Shown: positions 17,900-27,016, counted from the stretch's first letter. The stretch is 47,337 nt of DNA from Clostridiales bacterium (GCA_031269465.1 JAISZB010000268.1:1-47337), one strand, 5' to 3'. Notes: generated by a model from the sequence alone, not told the origin. A program made the numbers and translations.

Positions 17900-18095
17900 T
17901 AACATACATAAGAGCTTATCGCAAGAATGCATAAATTGCTTCGCTCGGATTTATTCATCCAGTTTTCGCCACATTGCGCCTTTACGCGCGGCTTCTCCCA
18001 AAAACTTGCCAGCCTCCTTGTCTTCGCTCCGTCACGTACTAGGCCGGCCCTGCATAGTATACCATGTAAAAAGAGTTGTGCGGAGGTGTGTTTCC

Positions 18096-19370
18096 ATGGG
18101 CGTATACCATATCAACGGCGGCAGGCGGCTAAACGGCCAGCTGAATGTTTATGGGGGCAAAAACGCCATTTTGCCTATTTTGGCCTCAGTCATACTTAAC
18201 GGAAGCGAAAGCATAATTCACAATTGCCCTAAAATCTCAGACACGGATATTTCCATTAAAATACTTGAAGAGCTAGGATGCGCCGTCAAATATGACGGAT
18301 ACACCATGTCAGTTGACTCTTCCTCGGCCGACATCCACTCGGTTTCTACAACCCTGATGCGTGAAATGCGATCCTCATTCATTTTTCTCGGAGGCTTGCT
18401 CGGGAGATTCCATGAGGTGACAATCAGCTACCCTGGCGGATGCGAGCTTGGAGAAAGGCCCATCAACCTTCATTTGGAGGCTTTGAGAAAAATGGGAGCC
18501 GAGATAACAGAAGCATCCGGATTCATCAAGTGCAAAGCGGATGATCTAAAGGGCGCCAGAATAGATCTCAGCTTCCCAAGCGTCGGCGCAACCGAGAACA
18601 TTATGCTCACCGCAGTCCTCGCCCAGGGTGAGACCATTATCGGAAACGCCGCCAGAGAGCCTGAAATTGAGGATCTGCAGAAATTCCTGAACGGAATGGG
18701 CGCGAAGGTGGCAGGCGCAGGCACAAGCCAGGTTCGCATTCAAGGCGTAAAGTCCCTGCACCGCGTGGAGCATACTGTTATGCCGGATCGAATCGTGGCT
18801 GGAACGTTTCTAGTCGCGGCGGCAATCACAGGCGGAAAGATTCTTCTCAAAAACGCGGCGCCCGAGCATATGTTTCCGATAACCTACAAGCTTTCCGAGG
18901 CCGGATGCACTCTCGACATGAAAGAAGGAAGCATTTATCTGGAGGCGCCTGCCAAAATACGGCCCATAGAGCTTCTTAGGACGCATCCCCATCCGGGATT
19001 TCCTACAGACATGCAGCCTCAGTTCATGTCGCTTCTCACCTTAGCAAGCGGAGTCAGCGTCATCAGCGAAACGGTTTTTGAGTCCCGAAACAAGCATGTA
19101 GCGGAGCTCAAGCGCATGGGCGCGAACATCATACTGGCCCAGGACGGAACCACTGCGGTGATAAAGGGAGTCGGCAAGCTCCATGGAGCGGTTGTGGAAT
19201 CCAAGGATCTTCGCGGCGGCGCCGCGCTAATCCTCGCGGGACTCGCAGCAGAGGGAAAAACCACGGTTACGCGCTCAAGATTTGTGGAGCGGGGATACAT
19301 CAAGATTGAGCAAGATCTGGCAAAGATCGGCGCAGACATAACTTACGAAAAAGCAGACGACAAAGCTTAA
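18096..19370 (+). CDS. murA: UDP-N-acetylglucosamine 1-carboxyvinyltransferase
   Basis: A 424-residue MurA. It transfers enolpyruvate from PEP to UDP-GlcNAc, the first committed step of peptidoglycan synthesis in the cytoplasm. The N-terminal NVYGGKNAILPILAS carries the catalytic lysine. The active-site loop PGGCELGERPINLH places the catalytic, fosfomycin-target cysteine at residue 116. FPTDMQPQFMSLLTLA with its conserved Asp is near residue 306. Length is normal. The start is ATG 18096 after CGGAGGTGTGTTTCC; longer in-frame starts have no site. Firmicutes often carry two murA genes, and which paralogue this is cannot be judged here. It is monocistronic, and a weak GCCGGG hairpin follows at about 19397. 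Confidence 0.96.
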   Translation: MGVYHINGGRRLNGQLNVYGGKNAILPILASVILNGSESIIHNCPKISDTDISIKILEELGCAVKYDGYTMSVDSSSADIHSVSTTLMREMRSSFIFLGGLLGRFHEVTISYPGGCELGERPINLHLEALRKMGAEITEASGFIKCKADDLKGARIDLSFPSVGATENIMLTAVLAQGETIIGNAAREPEIEDLQKFLNGMGAKVAGAGTSQVRIQGVKSLHRVEHTVMPDRIVAGTFLVAAAITGGKILLKNAAPEHMFPITYKLSEAGCTLDMKEGSIYLEAPAKIRPIELLRTHPHPGFPTDMQPQFMSLLTLASGVSVISETVFESRNKHVAELKRMGANIILAQDGTTAVIKGVGKLHGAVVESKDLRGGAALILAGLAAEGKTTVTRSRFVERGYIKIEQDLAKIGADITYEKADDKA

Positions 19371-19696
19371 GCCGCAATTCCAACCTGCCGGGCAACTCCC
19401 GGCGTACATAGTTCTTCACTTCTTTGATTCAAACCCCGCATTCCCAAAACAGCGGTATTTTGCAAAATGGCGTAAAAGAGCATTCAAGTTGGGACAAGCC
19501 CCCACTTTATCAGCAAGAGCTCATCCGCAAATAAAGAGCGCGCCAAAACAGGCGTGCATGGCTTGAAATCGGACAGCAAACCTCAAAAGCGGGGACATTT
19601 ATATAAATATACGGGTTTGATTATGATGCGTCTCAATTTGGCGCGTCGACTGCGGGCCGACATATGAAAAAGAGGAAGGCAGGCATGGATGCACGC
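19371..19696. other. Intergenic stretch after murA
   Basis: About 325 bp between the converging murA and rpsT. It has a short GCCGGGcaactCCCGGC hairpin at about 19397-19412 that may end murA transcripts. No gene is visible. Confidence 0.45.
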
Positions 19697-19723
19697 AAAA
19701 AAAACACTGGATAAATCCAATGC
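19697..19723 (-). terminator. Terminator of rpsT
   Basis: On the minus strand GCATTGGAT and ATCCAGTG form a hairpin with a 2-base loop, followed by eight Ts. It lies 20 bp after the rpsT stop. Confidence 0.75.
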
Positions 19724-19742
19724 TTTATCTGCCCCGCAAATT

Positions 19743-20009
19743 TCAGGCGCCAACTTTATTTACCATCTTAGCCAGGCGGGATTTCTTCCTAGCAGCTGTA
19801 TTCCTGTGGAATACGCCTTTGGTAGCCGCCTTGTCGATGGAAGACGCGGCTTTCTTGTAAGCGGCGTCAGCCGCATCCTTTTGTCCCGAGCCAACTGCAG
19901 CAATCACTTTTTTTATAGCAGTCTTGGTACTGGACTTTATCATTTTATTCCGCAAAGTCTTTTTTTCAATTACTTTAATTCTTTTTTTAGCAGACTTAAT
20001 ATTTGCCAA
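19743..20009 (-). CDS. rpsT: 30S ribosomal protein S20
   Basis: An 88-residue S20, a primary 16S rRNA-binding protein of the small subunit. It starts [10 protein letters not shown] after the initiator and contains [19 protein letters not shown] at the C-terminus. The start is TTG 20009, placed seven bases after AGGAGGTGA; the GTG at 20018 is part of that site. A UUG start is known for rpsT in other bacteria, where it fits autoregulated translation. It follows gpr on the same strand with a 104-bp gap. rpsT-gpr proximity is common in spore formers. Confidence 0.97.
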   Translation of the reverse strand: MANIKSAKKRIKVIEKKTLRNKMIKSSTKTAIKKVIAAVGSGQKDAADAAYKKAASSIDKAATKGVFHRNTAARKKSRLAKMVNKVGA

Positions 20010-20113
20010 AAATCTCACCTCCTTTGAAGCGCTTATAGTATTCTACTAGAATAAGCGTGAATTGTCAATGGCCTTGAAGGCTTTTTCCCTTTATTTCAAA
20101 CGCGTTTTGGCGC

Positions 20114-21142
20114 TCAGGCATTCAGGTATTTGCTGAAGTCATCCTTTTTGATTCCGGGATGGAGCGCCACGTTTATCGCGTTTGCAATTATGGCTGAAAG
20201 CCTCTCAACAACCGCGTCCACTTCCTTAGGAGTCACAAACATGTTTCCCGTGTAGGGATTTAGTATCTCCGTTATCAGATGGTACTTCTCCTCATCCGCC
20301 AGGCTCATCAGCATCTCGAAGAATTCCGAGCCCTGCGGCGCCTGCTTTGACATGCTTTCAAGCATTCTGTCCATCGTGTCGTTTACAAGAGTGGCTGCGT
20401 CTACTACAGTAGGGACTCCTATTGCGATTATGGGGACGCCAAGCGTCTTTTCGTTTAACGCAACCCTTTTATTCCCCATCCCCGCGCCCGGGCTGACGCC
20501 TGTGTCCGCTATCTGAATTGTGGCGTTTATCCTGCTCGTCCTCCTTGCCGCCAGCGCGTCTATGGCAATTACGAGATCCGGATTGATCTTCTCTACAACG
20601 CCTCTTATAATCTCGCTCGTCTCTATTCCCGTAAGGCCCATGACTCCTGGGGATATAGCGCTCACCGAGCGCATAAGCCCCTTTAGCTCCTCAGGCAAAT
20701 GCTCCGAGAGATGCCTCGTGACAAGCACCTTTGAAACCACCTTAGGGCCAAGCGCATCGGGAGTCACGTTCCAGTTTCCCAGACCGACTATGAGCACCAC
20801 CGCGTTCTTTTTAAGCTTCCTCAGCTTTTGCAGCTTTTTTGCCATCACCTTGACAATTTCTTCGTGAGCGTCGACGTCATTTTCCTTCATCGCCTTAGAC
20901 TCTATCGTTATATAATTGCCCAGAGGCTTGCCCAATGCTTTCGCGCCGTTTTCATTGAAAACCTCAACCCAGGTCACCTTTATCTGCCTGTTGTAGAAAT
21001 TCTCTTCAAATATCTCTATTCCGTCGTATTCCTTTATTTGCTCTTCACTTTCATCGTCTAGAATCTCTCTAGCCTCCAGCGCCAAATCAGTCCTTACGCT
21101 GAAGCGATAGGGCGCTTCCCGCTCTTCATCAATTTTCCCCAT
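20114..21142 (-). CDS. gpr: GPR endopeptidase, spore germination protease
   Basis: A 342-residue GPR (family A25). It is made as a zymogen in the forespore, self-processed, and degrades SASPs during germination. The processing region YRFSVRTDLALEARE lies at residues about 11-25. Conserved blocks follow: IVGLGNWNVTPDALGPKVV, SAISPGVMGLTGIETSEII, DALAARRTSRINATIQI and DTGVSPGAGMGN. The start is ATG 21142 after AAGGAGGCCGCA. Its SASP substrate is encoded at 4471-4701. rpsT lies downstream. Confidence 0.96.
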   Translation of the reverse strand: MGKIDEEREAPYRFSVRTDLALEAREILDDESEEQIKEYDGIEIFEENFYNRQIKVTWVEVFNENGAKALGKPLGNYITIESKAMKENDVDAHEEIVKVMAKKLQKLRKLKKNAVVLIVGLGNWNVTPDALGPKVVSKVLVTRHLSEHLPEELKGLMRSVSAISPGVMGLTGIETSEIIRGVVEKINPDLVIAIDALAARRTSRINATIQIADTGVSPGAGMGNKRVALNEKTLGVPIIAIGVPTVVDAATLVNDTMDRMLESMSKQAPQGSEFFEMLMSLADEEKYHLITEILNPYTGNMFVTPKEVDAVVERLSAIIANAINVALHPGIKKDDFSKYLNA

Positions 21143-21361
21143 TGCGGCCTCCTTAACTTTATTATGCTGACGCGCAGCCAAATGATTTGACGCTGCAGCC
21201 TGATCATCCAAAAAGCATTGCGTAATCCAACCTCAGCGCCGGCTCTTATCCATGCGCAAGCACATGCAGCATGCAATTTCACACATATTCTTATAATTGC
21301 ATTATTTAGAGGAGTTTATACCGTTATTCCCAAAAGCCAGAATGTACTATTATGTTCAAAT

Positions 21362-21480
21362 AAGCGTATATGCAATCATAAATTGGGTCTTTGGAATAAT
21401 CGCTCGAAATGCCGATATCAATCGCACTGTTATATGGATAATCAAGCTCAAAAATCGGTGCATTTGACTGCAAATCGGCA
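21362..21480. repeat. MITE-like element, copy 10
   Basis: The right half is clear: cgaaatgccgatatcaatcg, ggataatcaagctcaaaaat, and the end ttgactgcaaatcggca at 21480. The left end near tatgcaatcataaattggg is diverged. Confidence 0.7.
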
Positions 21481-21829
21481 TTGGCCACAGGCTGCTGCAA
21501 GCCTGAATATGCCGATTAGAGCTTAAAGCTCTGGGCACGCAGGCAAGAGCGTCAGTACAAGCGCAAAAAAGCTTGAATTTGGGCTATAATTATTAACAGC
21601 CGTCATTTTTCTCTATTCTGGGCGCTAAATTCGCAGTATAATGGCGAGGAAGATAATCATATGAGAGCCTTGCCCTGCGGGCTGCGCTGATGCCGCCGAG
21701 TTTGAGCGGCTCTTGAATCCGCATGCGTCCGCTAAAGCTTTAAGCATTGCCGCGGCGCCGCTTTTAGAGGGCTAACCCGGACTCCGCATTGCCCTTGGAG
21801 CAGGCGGCTGCGACGGAGACGTTTTCTCT

Positions 21830-22249
21830 ATGCCTATCTTCCCCTTGGCGCATCACTCTGCCGCCTACGCCTTAGGCGCCAAAGACGCTTCGCTTTCAGG
21901 CAACACTCTTCAGTTCGCGTGGTTATGCCTGCCGCTGACCCTTCTTGATGAAGACAGCTTCACTGATGAAGACGGCTTCGCTGATGAAGACAGCTTCGTA
22001 AAGGACAAAACGCCCCAGTTGGCCGACTACGGCGTCCAAGCCAACAAAGGCGCTGTGAACTCTTTCTTCGGTTCAGGCGTGCATGAGAATCCGGAAGAGG
22101 CCATAATCCCGCCTGAAATATGGCAAAGGGGGAGGGAGCGACCCGTTTTCCTTGCCATCCCAGCGTTTCTTAAAGTCCGGAATCTCAGCGAATCTCGCGG
22201 CGTTTGGCATGAATATGCGCTATTTTCTCAATTCAAGCAAAAAAAATAA
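21830..22249 (+). CDS. Hypothetical protein with DED-x-F micro-repeats
   Basis: An open frame of 139 codons that I do not recognise. It has three tandem 6-residue units, DEDSFT, DEDGFA, DEDSFV, from an 18-bp DNA repeat (about 21949-22002). GGAGACG lies 10 bases before the ATG. A good terminator (22265-22311) begins 16 bp after the stop, which supports a transcript ending here. Composition is unusual and no domain is visible, so it may be a chance frame in decayed DNA. Confidence 0.33.
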   Translation: MPIFPLAHHSAAYALGAKDASLSGNTLQFAWLCLPLTLLDEDSFTDEDGFADEDSFVKDKTPQLADYGVQANKGAVNSFFGSGVHENPEEAIIPPEIWQRGRERPVFLAIPAFLKVRNLSESRGVWHEYALFSQFKQKK

Positions 22250-22264
22250 TATCGTTCAAAATAG

Positions 22265-22311
22265 AGACATATAACGCGCTAAGGTCTTAAGGCATTAATA
22301 TGTCTTTTTTT
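22265..22311 (+). terminator. Terminator hairpin
   Basis: AGACATATAA pairs with TTAATATGTCT (one bulge) around a GC-rich loop and is followed by seven Ts. Confidence 0.65.
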
Positions 22312-23587
22312 CATATTTGAGCTTTAACATATTTTAGGCAGCAACACAATTTTTTGTTCGCTTTTATATTCTCTTTAGAGTCAGTTACTGTTATGATCGG
22401 TCATAAAAAGCATAGCATCATGACAAAGAATTCATTAATAATGTTTCATTTTCAGATGCAGAATTCTATCGTGTTTTAGCTTTGAATATGCTCATTCCTG
22501 TACAATCACCCTCATGTGCTGCCAGATATTACGGAATTACAGCGTTCTCGCAACAATCCTTAACACACTCGCAACCACTGAGAAAAAGATCTAATTTACT
22601 CGTTTTCCCTGAATTGCGTTTCATTTTACTTGACATCATCCACGACTTTATGATATTATAAATATGATTGATCTTTGCCTATTCCACTTAATGAAATAAA
22701 AAGCTGTCTTGCATTCCTTTGGCATATAATTTTTACAAGATAAAAATTTCTATGATGATGAGCAGAATGTAAAAAATTATTGCGCATCCCCATACCAACG
22801 CCATGTGAATCATATGATGAAGCCTCAGCCTGCAACAATTGACAGGCTTTGGCGCCATATCAAATCAGCACTTATTTTATGATTGATGAAATGCGGCCTA
22901 AGTTTTCTCACAGGATTATGCAACCTTCGTTCCCTGTGAAGGGACTCAGGTTTATTATGCGCTTTCCACCCATAAAGTATTGCTAATTAGATCAGCGGAA
23001 AATTTCATAAGAATAGAATGTGGGGGCCTAGCATTAAGGCTCCCTATTTTTTGAATTTTTACAAGTTGCGATAAAACTCTCTCTTTTTTCTGCAATCCCT
23101 TGAATTATCGACAATCGACTCCTCCTCTTAAATTAGGCCGTTTAAAGATTGAGAAAAATTGAAATAAAAGGGATAAAAACGCTTCAAAAAGGAAAAACTT
23201 TTAAAATGAAGATATAACTTCCCTTACCTCTGACAAATAACATCTAGAGTAATGGCGCACAAGTCTAATATTGCATGAATATTTAAGTTTAATCTTTTAA
23301 AATCCGTTTGCAGAATTTTGCGCCATATATTATAATTAATTTATAGTTAAAGTTTTTTTAGGTCTTGCTGAGAGCCCGACAAGGCTCGAGATTCTAGACG
23401 GCAAGAAATGGACTCCTGCCGGTTCATTTTCATATCCCCTATTCAGGCTCATGCCAAATGCCATTGTACATACCTTCATCAGCCAGCGACTATAAGCCTC
23501 AAAGACCCCTTTATGAATGAAATAATCGCGCTTATCGCATTTTTATAGCATTAAGAAAAACATAGGCTAATAAAGCAAGTTGTTTGA
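22312..23587. other. 1.3-kb AT-rich gene desert
   Basis: No supported coding frame on either strand and no clear MITE copy. One good plus-strand promoter-like sequence lies at 22630-22659. A short hairpin AGCCTG...CAGGCT lies near 22827-22850. The sequence could contain an unrecognised small RNA or be decayed DNA. Confidence 0.45.
22630..22659 (+). promoter_or_regulatory. Sigma-A-like promoter without a gene
   Basis: TTGACA at 22630-22635, an 18-base spacer and TATTAT at 22654-22659. No open frame of note follows for over 1 kb. Confidence 0.4.
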
Positions 23588-23704
23588 CTTGAATATGAAA
23601 GTTCCGATTATGGAGCAAGCTTCATATTAGGCATTGCTCTGCAGAAGAGCGTTTAAGTGGACAGCCGAGCTTCTAAAAAACAAGAATTTGACTGCAAATC
23701 GGTA
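23588..23704. repeat. MITE-like element, copy 11 (core replaced)
   Basis: Left arm gaatatgaaagttccgatta and right end atttgactgcaaatcggta, with gagcaagctt and cgagcttcta arms. The centre (attgctctgcagaagagc) differs from the usual core. Confidence 0.6.
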
Positions 23705-23785
23705 TATCGTGCGCAAAGCCCCATTGCAATGCACGCATAAGTCCGCGCAAAATGCCCCTCAACAGCGCAGCGCGGCAAGTTTTCA

Positions 23786-24031
23786 TGCTGATTTGCGGGC
23801 AATGTACAGATTTTGATGCTGATTATACTGATTTTCATAGGAGGTTGCCTTTTTTGTCAATTATGCGGCTAGTGCGAAATTCCGATCTCAATCGCACCGC
23901 TTAAGGATAACTAACAAAAAAGGAACATTTGATGAAAATCAGCATATCCACTTTCAAGGTGTGATTGATATCGGCATTTCGCTATTATGCAATCCTACAT
24001 CAAAATCTGAACCTTTGGGTGCAAATCAGTA
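23786..24031. repeat. MITE-like element, copy 12 (outer, interrupted)
   Basis: Outer element from TGCTGATTTGCGGGCAATG to gggtgcaaatcagta with the core gtgattgatatcggcatttc. It is interrupted 40 bp from its left end by copy 13. Without the insert it is about 125 bp and resembles the copy at 41707-41836. Confidence 0.82.
23826..23944. repeat. MITE-like element, copy 13 (inserted in copy 12)
   Basis: A 119-bp element, TACTGATTTTCAT to ATGAAAATCAGCA, flanked by TA at 23824-23825 and 23945-23946. The interrupted outer sequence reads gatta/tccacttt, which is continuous in the intact relative at 41707-41836. Confidence 0.87.
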
Positions 24032-24083
24032 TTTGAAACGAAAATCTTTCTTCCAGAAATTCAAAAAGAGATGAGGTGATTCA

Positions 24084-24572
24084 ATGTTTGCAAAGGGCGA
24101 TAAAATCGTTTATCCGATGTATGGCGCCGGTGTTATTGAAGAACTTGAAAGCAGGGATATCGAAGGAGGCCAGAAAATCTTTTATATTCTTCGAATTCCT
24201 GTGGGAAACCTGAAAATAATGATTGACGCCAACAATGCTGAAATTCTAGGAATACGCCAAATCTACGGCAAAGATGAAATGCTTCGCATCATTGAAAGCG
24301 TGTCTCAGCAGCCGGTGGAAATGCCCGACAACTGGAACCTGCGTTATAAGAGCAACATGGAAAAGATAAAATCCGGCCAGTTGACAGAGGTGGCCCTCGT
24401 GTTCCGCAATCTGCTGATACGGGAGAGAGAGCGCGGCTTAAGCAGCGCGGAGAAGAAGATGATGACCAACGCCAAGCAGATCATCGTTTCTGAGCTGATT
24501 CTCTCTCAAGATATTGAGAAAACCCGCGCGGAAGACATACTTACGGAAATATTAAACGAGGCGGGCTCCTGA
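24084..24572 (+). CDS. CarD/CdnL-family transcription regulator
   Basis: A 162-residue CarD-type protein that binds RNA polymerase beta and stabilises open promoter complexes. The N-terminal Tudor-like RNA-polymerase interaction domain begins FAKGDKIVYPMYGAGVIEEL, with YILRIPVGNLKIMI following. The C-terminal half is the helical DNA-contact domain (ALVFRNLLIRERERGLSSAEKKMM). The start is ATG 24084 after GATGAGGTGATTCA. It is followed one base later by the PHP gene. A nested MITE ends 52 bp upstream, so the promoter must lie in or near that element. Confidence 0.94.
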   Translation: MFAKGDKIVYPMYGAGVIEELESRDIEGGQKIFYILRIPVGNLKIMIDANNAEILGIRQIYGKDEMLRIIESVSQQPVEMPDNWNLRYKSNMEKIKSGQLTEVALVFRNLLIRERERGLSSAEKKMMTNAKQIIVSELILSQDIEKTRAEDILTEILNEAGS

Positions 24573-24573
24573 A

Positions 24574-25350
24574 ATGAAATGGGATATGCATGTCCATACT
24601 CAAGCGTCATTCGACTCAGAGATGACATCGGCTGAGGCTGCAAAGGCGGCGCGGGAAAAAAACATCGGCATCGCTTTCACAGAGCACTTGGACTTCGAGT
24701 GCGACAGCGACCTTGTCTGCATGCCAGACGACTGGAGCGGGTACCTGGAAATCAATCGGCCGCTCCGCTCGCAAGGAGTCCTCCTAGGCCTTGAGATAGG
24801 CCTGACTGTAAACACGAGAGCCTTGGGGCGCAAGGCGTCCTGCGAATGCGAATCGGACTTTGTAATAGGATCCGTCCATGTAGTTGAAGGAAGGGATATA
24901 TTCACCGACTTTTTTTCTCAGGATCTGCCCGCGCGGGAAATATACCGCAAGTACCTGAAGTGCACTCTAGCCGTAATTGAAAACTGCGCCTTCTTTGACA
25001 GCCTTGGCCATATAGACTATCCTTCGAGATACAGCCCTTTTCCGGTGAAAAATATAGAGTACCACGAATTCAAGCTTGAATACGGCGAAATCTTCACTGC
25101 TCTGCTGGACTATAAAAAGGCGCTGGAAATCAACACTTCACGCCTTAATGACGTCGATTTCAGAAAAAACGCTTCCCTCATCATGAAAGGCTTCAGCGAC
25201 TGCGGAGGAAGCCTTGTGACAATCGGCTCCGACGCCCATCGGGCTTGCGATCTGGGAAGAAACCTTGAAGCGGGCTATGAAATCGCAGCTGAAAACAGCC
25301 TTTCCCCTGTATATTTTAGAGAGCGAGAAGCTTTTCCCATTCAGCTTTAG
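24574..25350 (+). CDS. PHP-domain phosphoesterase (histidinol-phosphatase-like)
   Basis: A 258-residue PHP-fold metal-dependent phosphatase. Metal-ligand motifs are DMHVHTQASFDSE at the N-terminus, FTEHLDF (about residue 35), GSVHVVEGRD (about residue 100), SLGHIDYPSRY (about residue 145) and the C-terminal GSDAHRACDLG (about residue 221). This is the HisK-type layout, but no other histidine gene is near, so the substrate is open. It begins one base after the carD stop, so it is translationally coupled. Confidence 0.9.
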   Translation: MKWDMHVHTQASFDSEMTSAEAAKAAREKNIGIAFTEHLDFECDSDLVCMPDDWSGYLEINRPLRSQGVLLGLEIGLTVNTRALGRKASCECESDFVIGSVHVVEGRDIFTDFFSQDLPAREIYRKYLKCTLAVIENCAFFDSLGHIDYPSRYSPFPVKNIEYHEFKLEYGEIFTALLDYKKALEINTSRLNDVDFRKNASLIMKGFSDCGGSLVTIGSDAHRACDLGRNLEAGYEIAAENSLSPVYFREREAFPIQL

Positions 25351-25379
25351 AATGGTATTTATGGATTATTATTACTGAT

Positions 25380-25486
25380 CAATCCAGTGCATAAAAAATT
25401 CTCCTGGGGACAAGATAATACCGTATCCCAGGGAGCAAAGCCTCCTGAGGGATGAGCTGCACATTATTTTTTTGGAGGATGTTTTT
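25380..25486 (+). promoter_or_regulatory. Structured leader of the small gene at 25487
   Basis: A hairpin ctcctgggg/tcccagggag (25401-25435) is followed by CCTCC (25441-25445), which is complementary to the GGAGG ribosome site at 25474-25478. GTGCA at 25387 and TGCAC at 25458 could close an outer stem. This would allow an on/off choice for translation. No known riboswitch class is matched with confidence. Confidence 0.35.
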
Positions 25487-25615
25487 ATGCCTGATAAGAA
25501 TCAGAAAAAAGCTCCCGGTCAGAAATCAAAGACCCAGAAGAAATCCGGGGCGAACGGAAATAATGATCCTATAGACGCCACCTTGGACGCCGGAAGCGGA
25601 TTCACTAACAAATAA
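25487..25615 (+). CDS. Small basic protein, 42 residues, unknown
   Basis: A small gene, MPDKNQKKAPGQKSKTQKK to ...GSGFTNK. The first half is very rich in Lys and Gln and the second half is acidic with Asn and Gly. A strong site TTGGAGGATGTTTTT precedes the ATG, and a strong terminator follows at 25723. The composition recalls minor small acid-soluble spore proteins, but I cannot assign it to a family. It has its own leader of about 130 nt after the PHP gene. Confidence 0.68.
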   Translation: MPDKNQKKAPGQKSKTQKKSGANGNNDPIDATLDAGSGFTNK

Positions 25616-25722
25616 CATCCATTATGAGTCAAAATGCACATGGCTCTATACTAATGATGACCCAAAGCGCCCATTCCATGCATAGTCTCTTTATAAGCAT
25701 GAATGACCCGCAAGAGACCTTG

Positions 25723-25752
25723 AAAAGCCCGGCATTGCGCCGGGCTTTTTTT
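25723..25752 (+). terminator. Terminator after the small gene
   Basis: AAAAGCCCGGC pairs with GCCGGGCTTTTTTT around attgc. It lies 108 bp after the stop at 25615. Confidence 0.85.
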
Positions 25753-25774
25753 AATTCTCTTTCACAGGCCTAAT

Positions 25775-26035
25775 ATGCTTATTTGCAGCCAAACTCAACT
25801 GTTTTGAAGCTTGATGTCCTTAGAGACTCCAATAATCAAGCTCGGGCTTCGTCGCTTTTGTCCGGTTGGGCATGGCAATGAAGCGCTCGCTTTTTATCCC
25901 AACAGCGACCGCATGCAAATGCGTTATGCTTCGAAAAACTCCTGCCAATCACATGCTTTCACGCGCTGGAGCAATGCAGAAAGCGCGGATAGCAAAATCT
26001 TAGCCAAGCCTATTGCAGCCATATGCAAATCAGCA
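25775..26035. repeat. MITE-family relics, copy 14
   Basis: Left end ttatttgcagccaaactcaactg with ttttgaagcttgatg and ccaataatcaagctcggg arms, and right end catatgcaaatcagca at 26035. The middle contains unrelated sequence. The right end abuts the stop codon of the acetyltransferase gene. Confidence 0.55.
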
Positions 26036-26036
26036 T

Positions 26037-26552
26037 TCACCGGCTCTTTTTTTTGATCTCCATTTCATATATTTCCAATCCGTTTACCCATATGTCCCTG
26101 TCCACAATCCTAAAGCCTGCTTTTTCATAGCAGCGAATCGCAGGCTTGTTGTATTCGAAGACCTTTAGCCGCAACATCTTGTATCCCATGTCAAAAAACG
26201 CCATCTTAACAAGAACCATCAAAGCCAAAGTGCCTAATCCCTTGCCTTGGTGCTGCTCCGAGAGAAGGTACCTGCAAACCATGGCGGAGTGCCTGGGCAT
26301 TCGCGCCTCGTTGAGTTCGATTGTCCCAATCGGGCGCGAAACAGACTCTTCCTCCAAAATGATCTTAAAGACCTTGCACCCCCCATCCCGCCTGCGCGAT
26401 TTCAGGATTTTTCCGAATACTTGCTCGTAGGTCAAAGGGTAGTTATATCCGTTTCCCGCCCATTGGGCGAGAAAATTCAAGTCCTTGCCCTCATTCCAGG
26501 CCAAGACTTCCTCTATGTCGCTAAATTCGATGGGGAGGATTTCAAGTTTCAT
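26037..26552 (-). CDS. GNAT family N-acetyltransferase
   Basis: A 171-residue GNAT enzyme, acetyl-CoA dependent, substrate unknown. The N-terminal strand LEILPIEFSDIEEVLAWNEG and LNFLAQWAGNGYNYPLT mark a subfamily common in Clostridia. The acetyl-CoA loop is LSEQHQGKGLGTLALMVL (about residues 98-115), followed by VFEYNKPAIRCYEKAGFRIV. The ATG at 26552 fits the family start but has no good ribosome site; the frame is open up to 26675, with ATGs at 26642 and 26675. The TGA stop is followed one base later by a MITE terminus. Confidence 0.85.
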   Translation of the reverse strand: MKLEILPIEFSDIEEVLAWNEGKDLNFLAQWAGNGYNYPLTYEQVFGKILKSRRRDGGCKVFKIILEEESVSRPIGTIELNEARMPRHSAMVCRYLLSEQHQGKGLGTLALMVLVKMAFFDMGYKMLRLKVFEYNKPAIRCYEKAGFRIVDRDIWVNGLEIYEMEIKKKSR

Positions 26553-26732
26553 TTTTTGCGGCGCATCAGGACGCCTGCTCCTTTCAGCATCAATTGAATG
26601 CTTTGCCAATGCGCTTATGCATGCCATCGGCAAAGGCTGCATAAACGCACGCTCTTCATTCTCCCATTGTATCATGGAGCGCCGCTGAAAACAAACTCAA
26701 GTTTTTGAAGTGCTGATTGCAGCCGTATGTAA

Positions 26733-26893
26733 GCCGATTTGCATACTAAAGTAAATTATGCTGTTTTCATAGAAAAATCCGACCGTCCACTGAGAGGTGC
26801 GAAATGCCGATAACACTCGCGCCTCTCAGTGGACGGTCAACAAAAAAAGGAGCATTGAATGAAAATCGGCATAGCTTTCACTTCAAATCAGCA
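26733..26893. repeat. MITE-like element, copy 15 (outer remnant)
   Basis: Short outer remnant, gccgatttgcatactaaag on the left and acttcaaatcagcatg on the right, split by copy 16. Confidence 0.55.
26759..26871. repeat. MITE-like element, copy 16 (inserted)
   Basis: A 113-bp element TGCTGTTTTCAT to ATGAAAATCGGCA with TA on both sides (26757-26758 and 26872-26873). It has near-perfect long arms, gaccgtccactgagaggtgc and cgcctctcagtggacggtc, around gaaatgccgataacac. Confidence 0.85.
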
Positions 26894-27001
26894 TGCCTAT
26901 TTGAAGGCTTGACTGTACGCTGGCAGCTGATATTCTTAAATGCGGAATCCAGCGCTTCTGTACAGTCAAGCCCCAAACAGGCAGTCTCATATTAAAATCA
27001 G
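26888..27001. repeat. MITE-like element, copy 17 (alternative core)
   Basis: Arms ggcttgactgtacgctgg and ccagcgcttctgtacagtc enclose gctgatattcttaaatgcgg. The same alternative centre occurs at 35474-35635 and 44571-44726. Right end ttaaaatcagcg. Confidence 0.65.
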
Positions 27002-27016
27002 CGCGGCAGTCTAGTT

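Noticed and set aside
25400..25460. Resemblance to a c-di-GMP-I riboswitch (GGGAGCAAAGCCTCC against the known GGGACGCAAAGCCUCC)
   Set aside because: The match is limited to one strand of a hairpin. The tetraloop stem before it and the second helix of the aptamer are absent. A covariance-model search would settle it.
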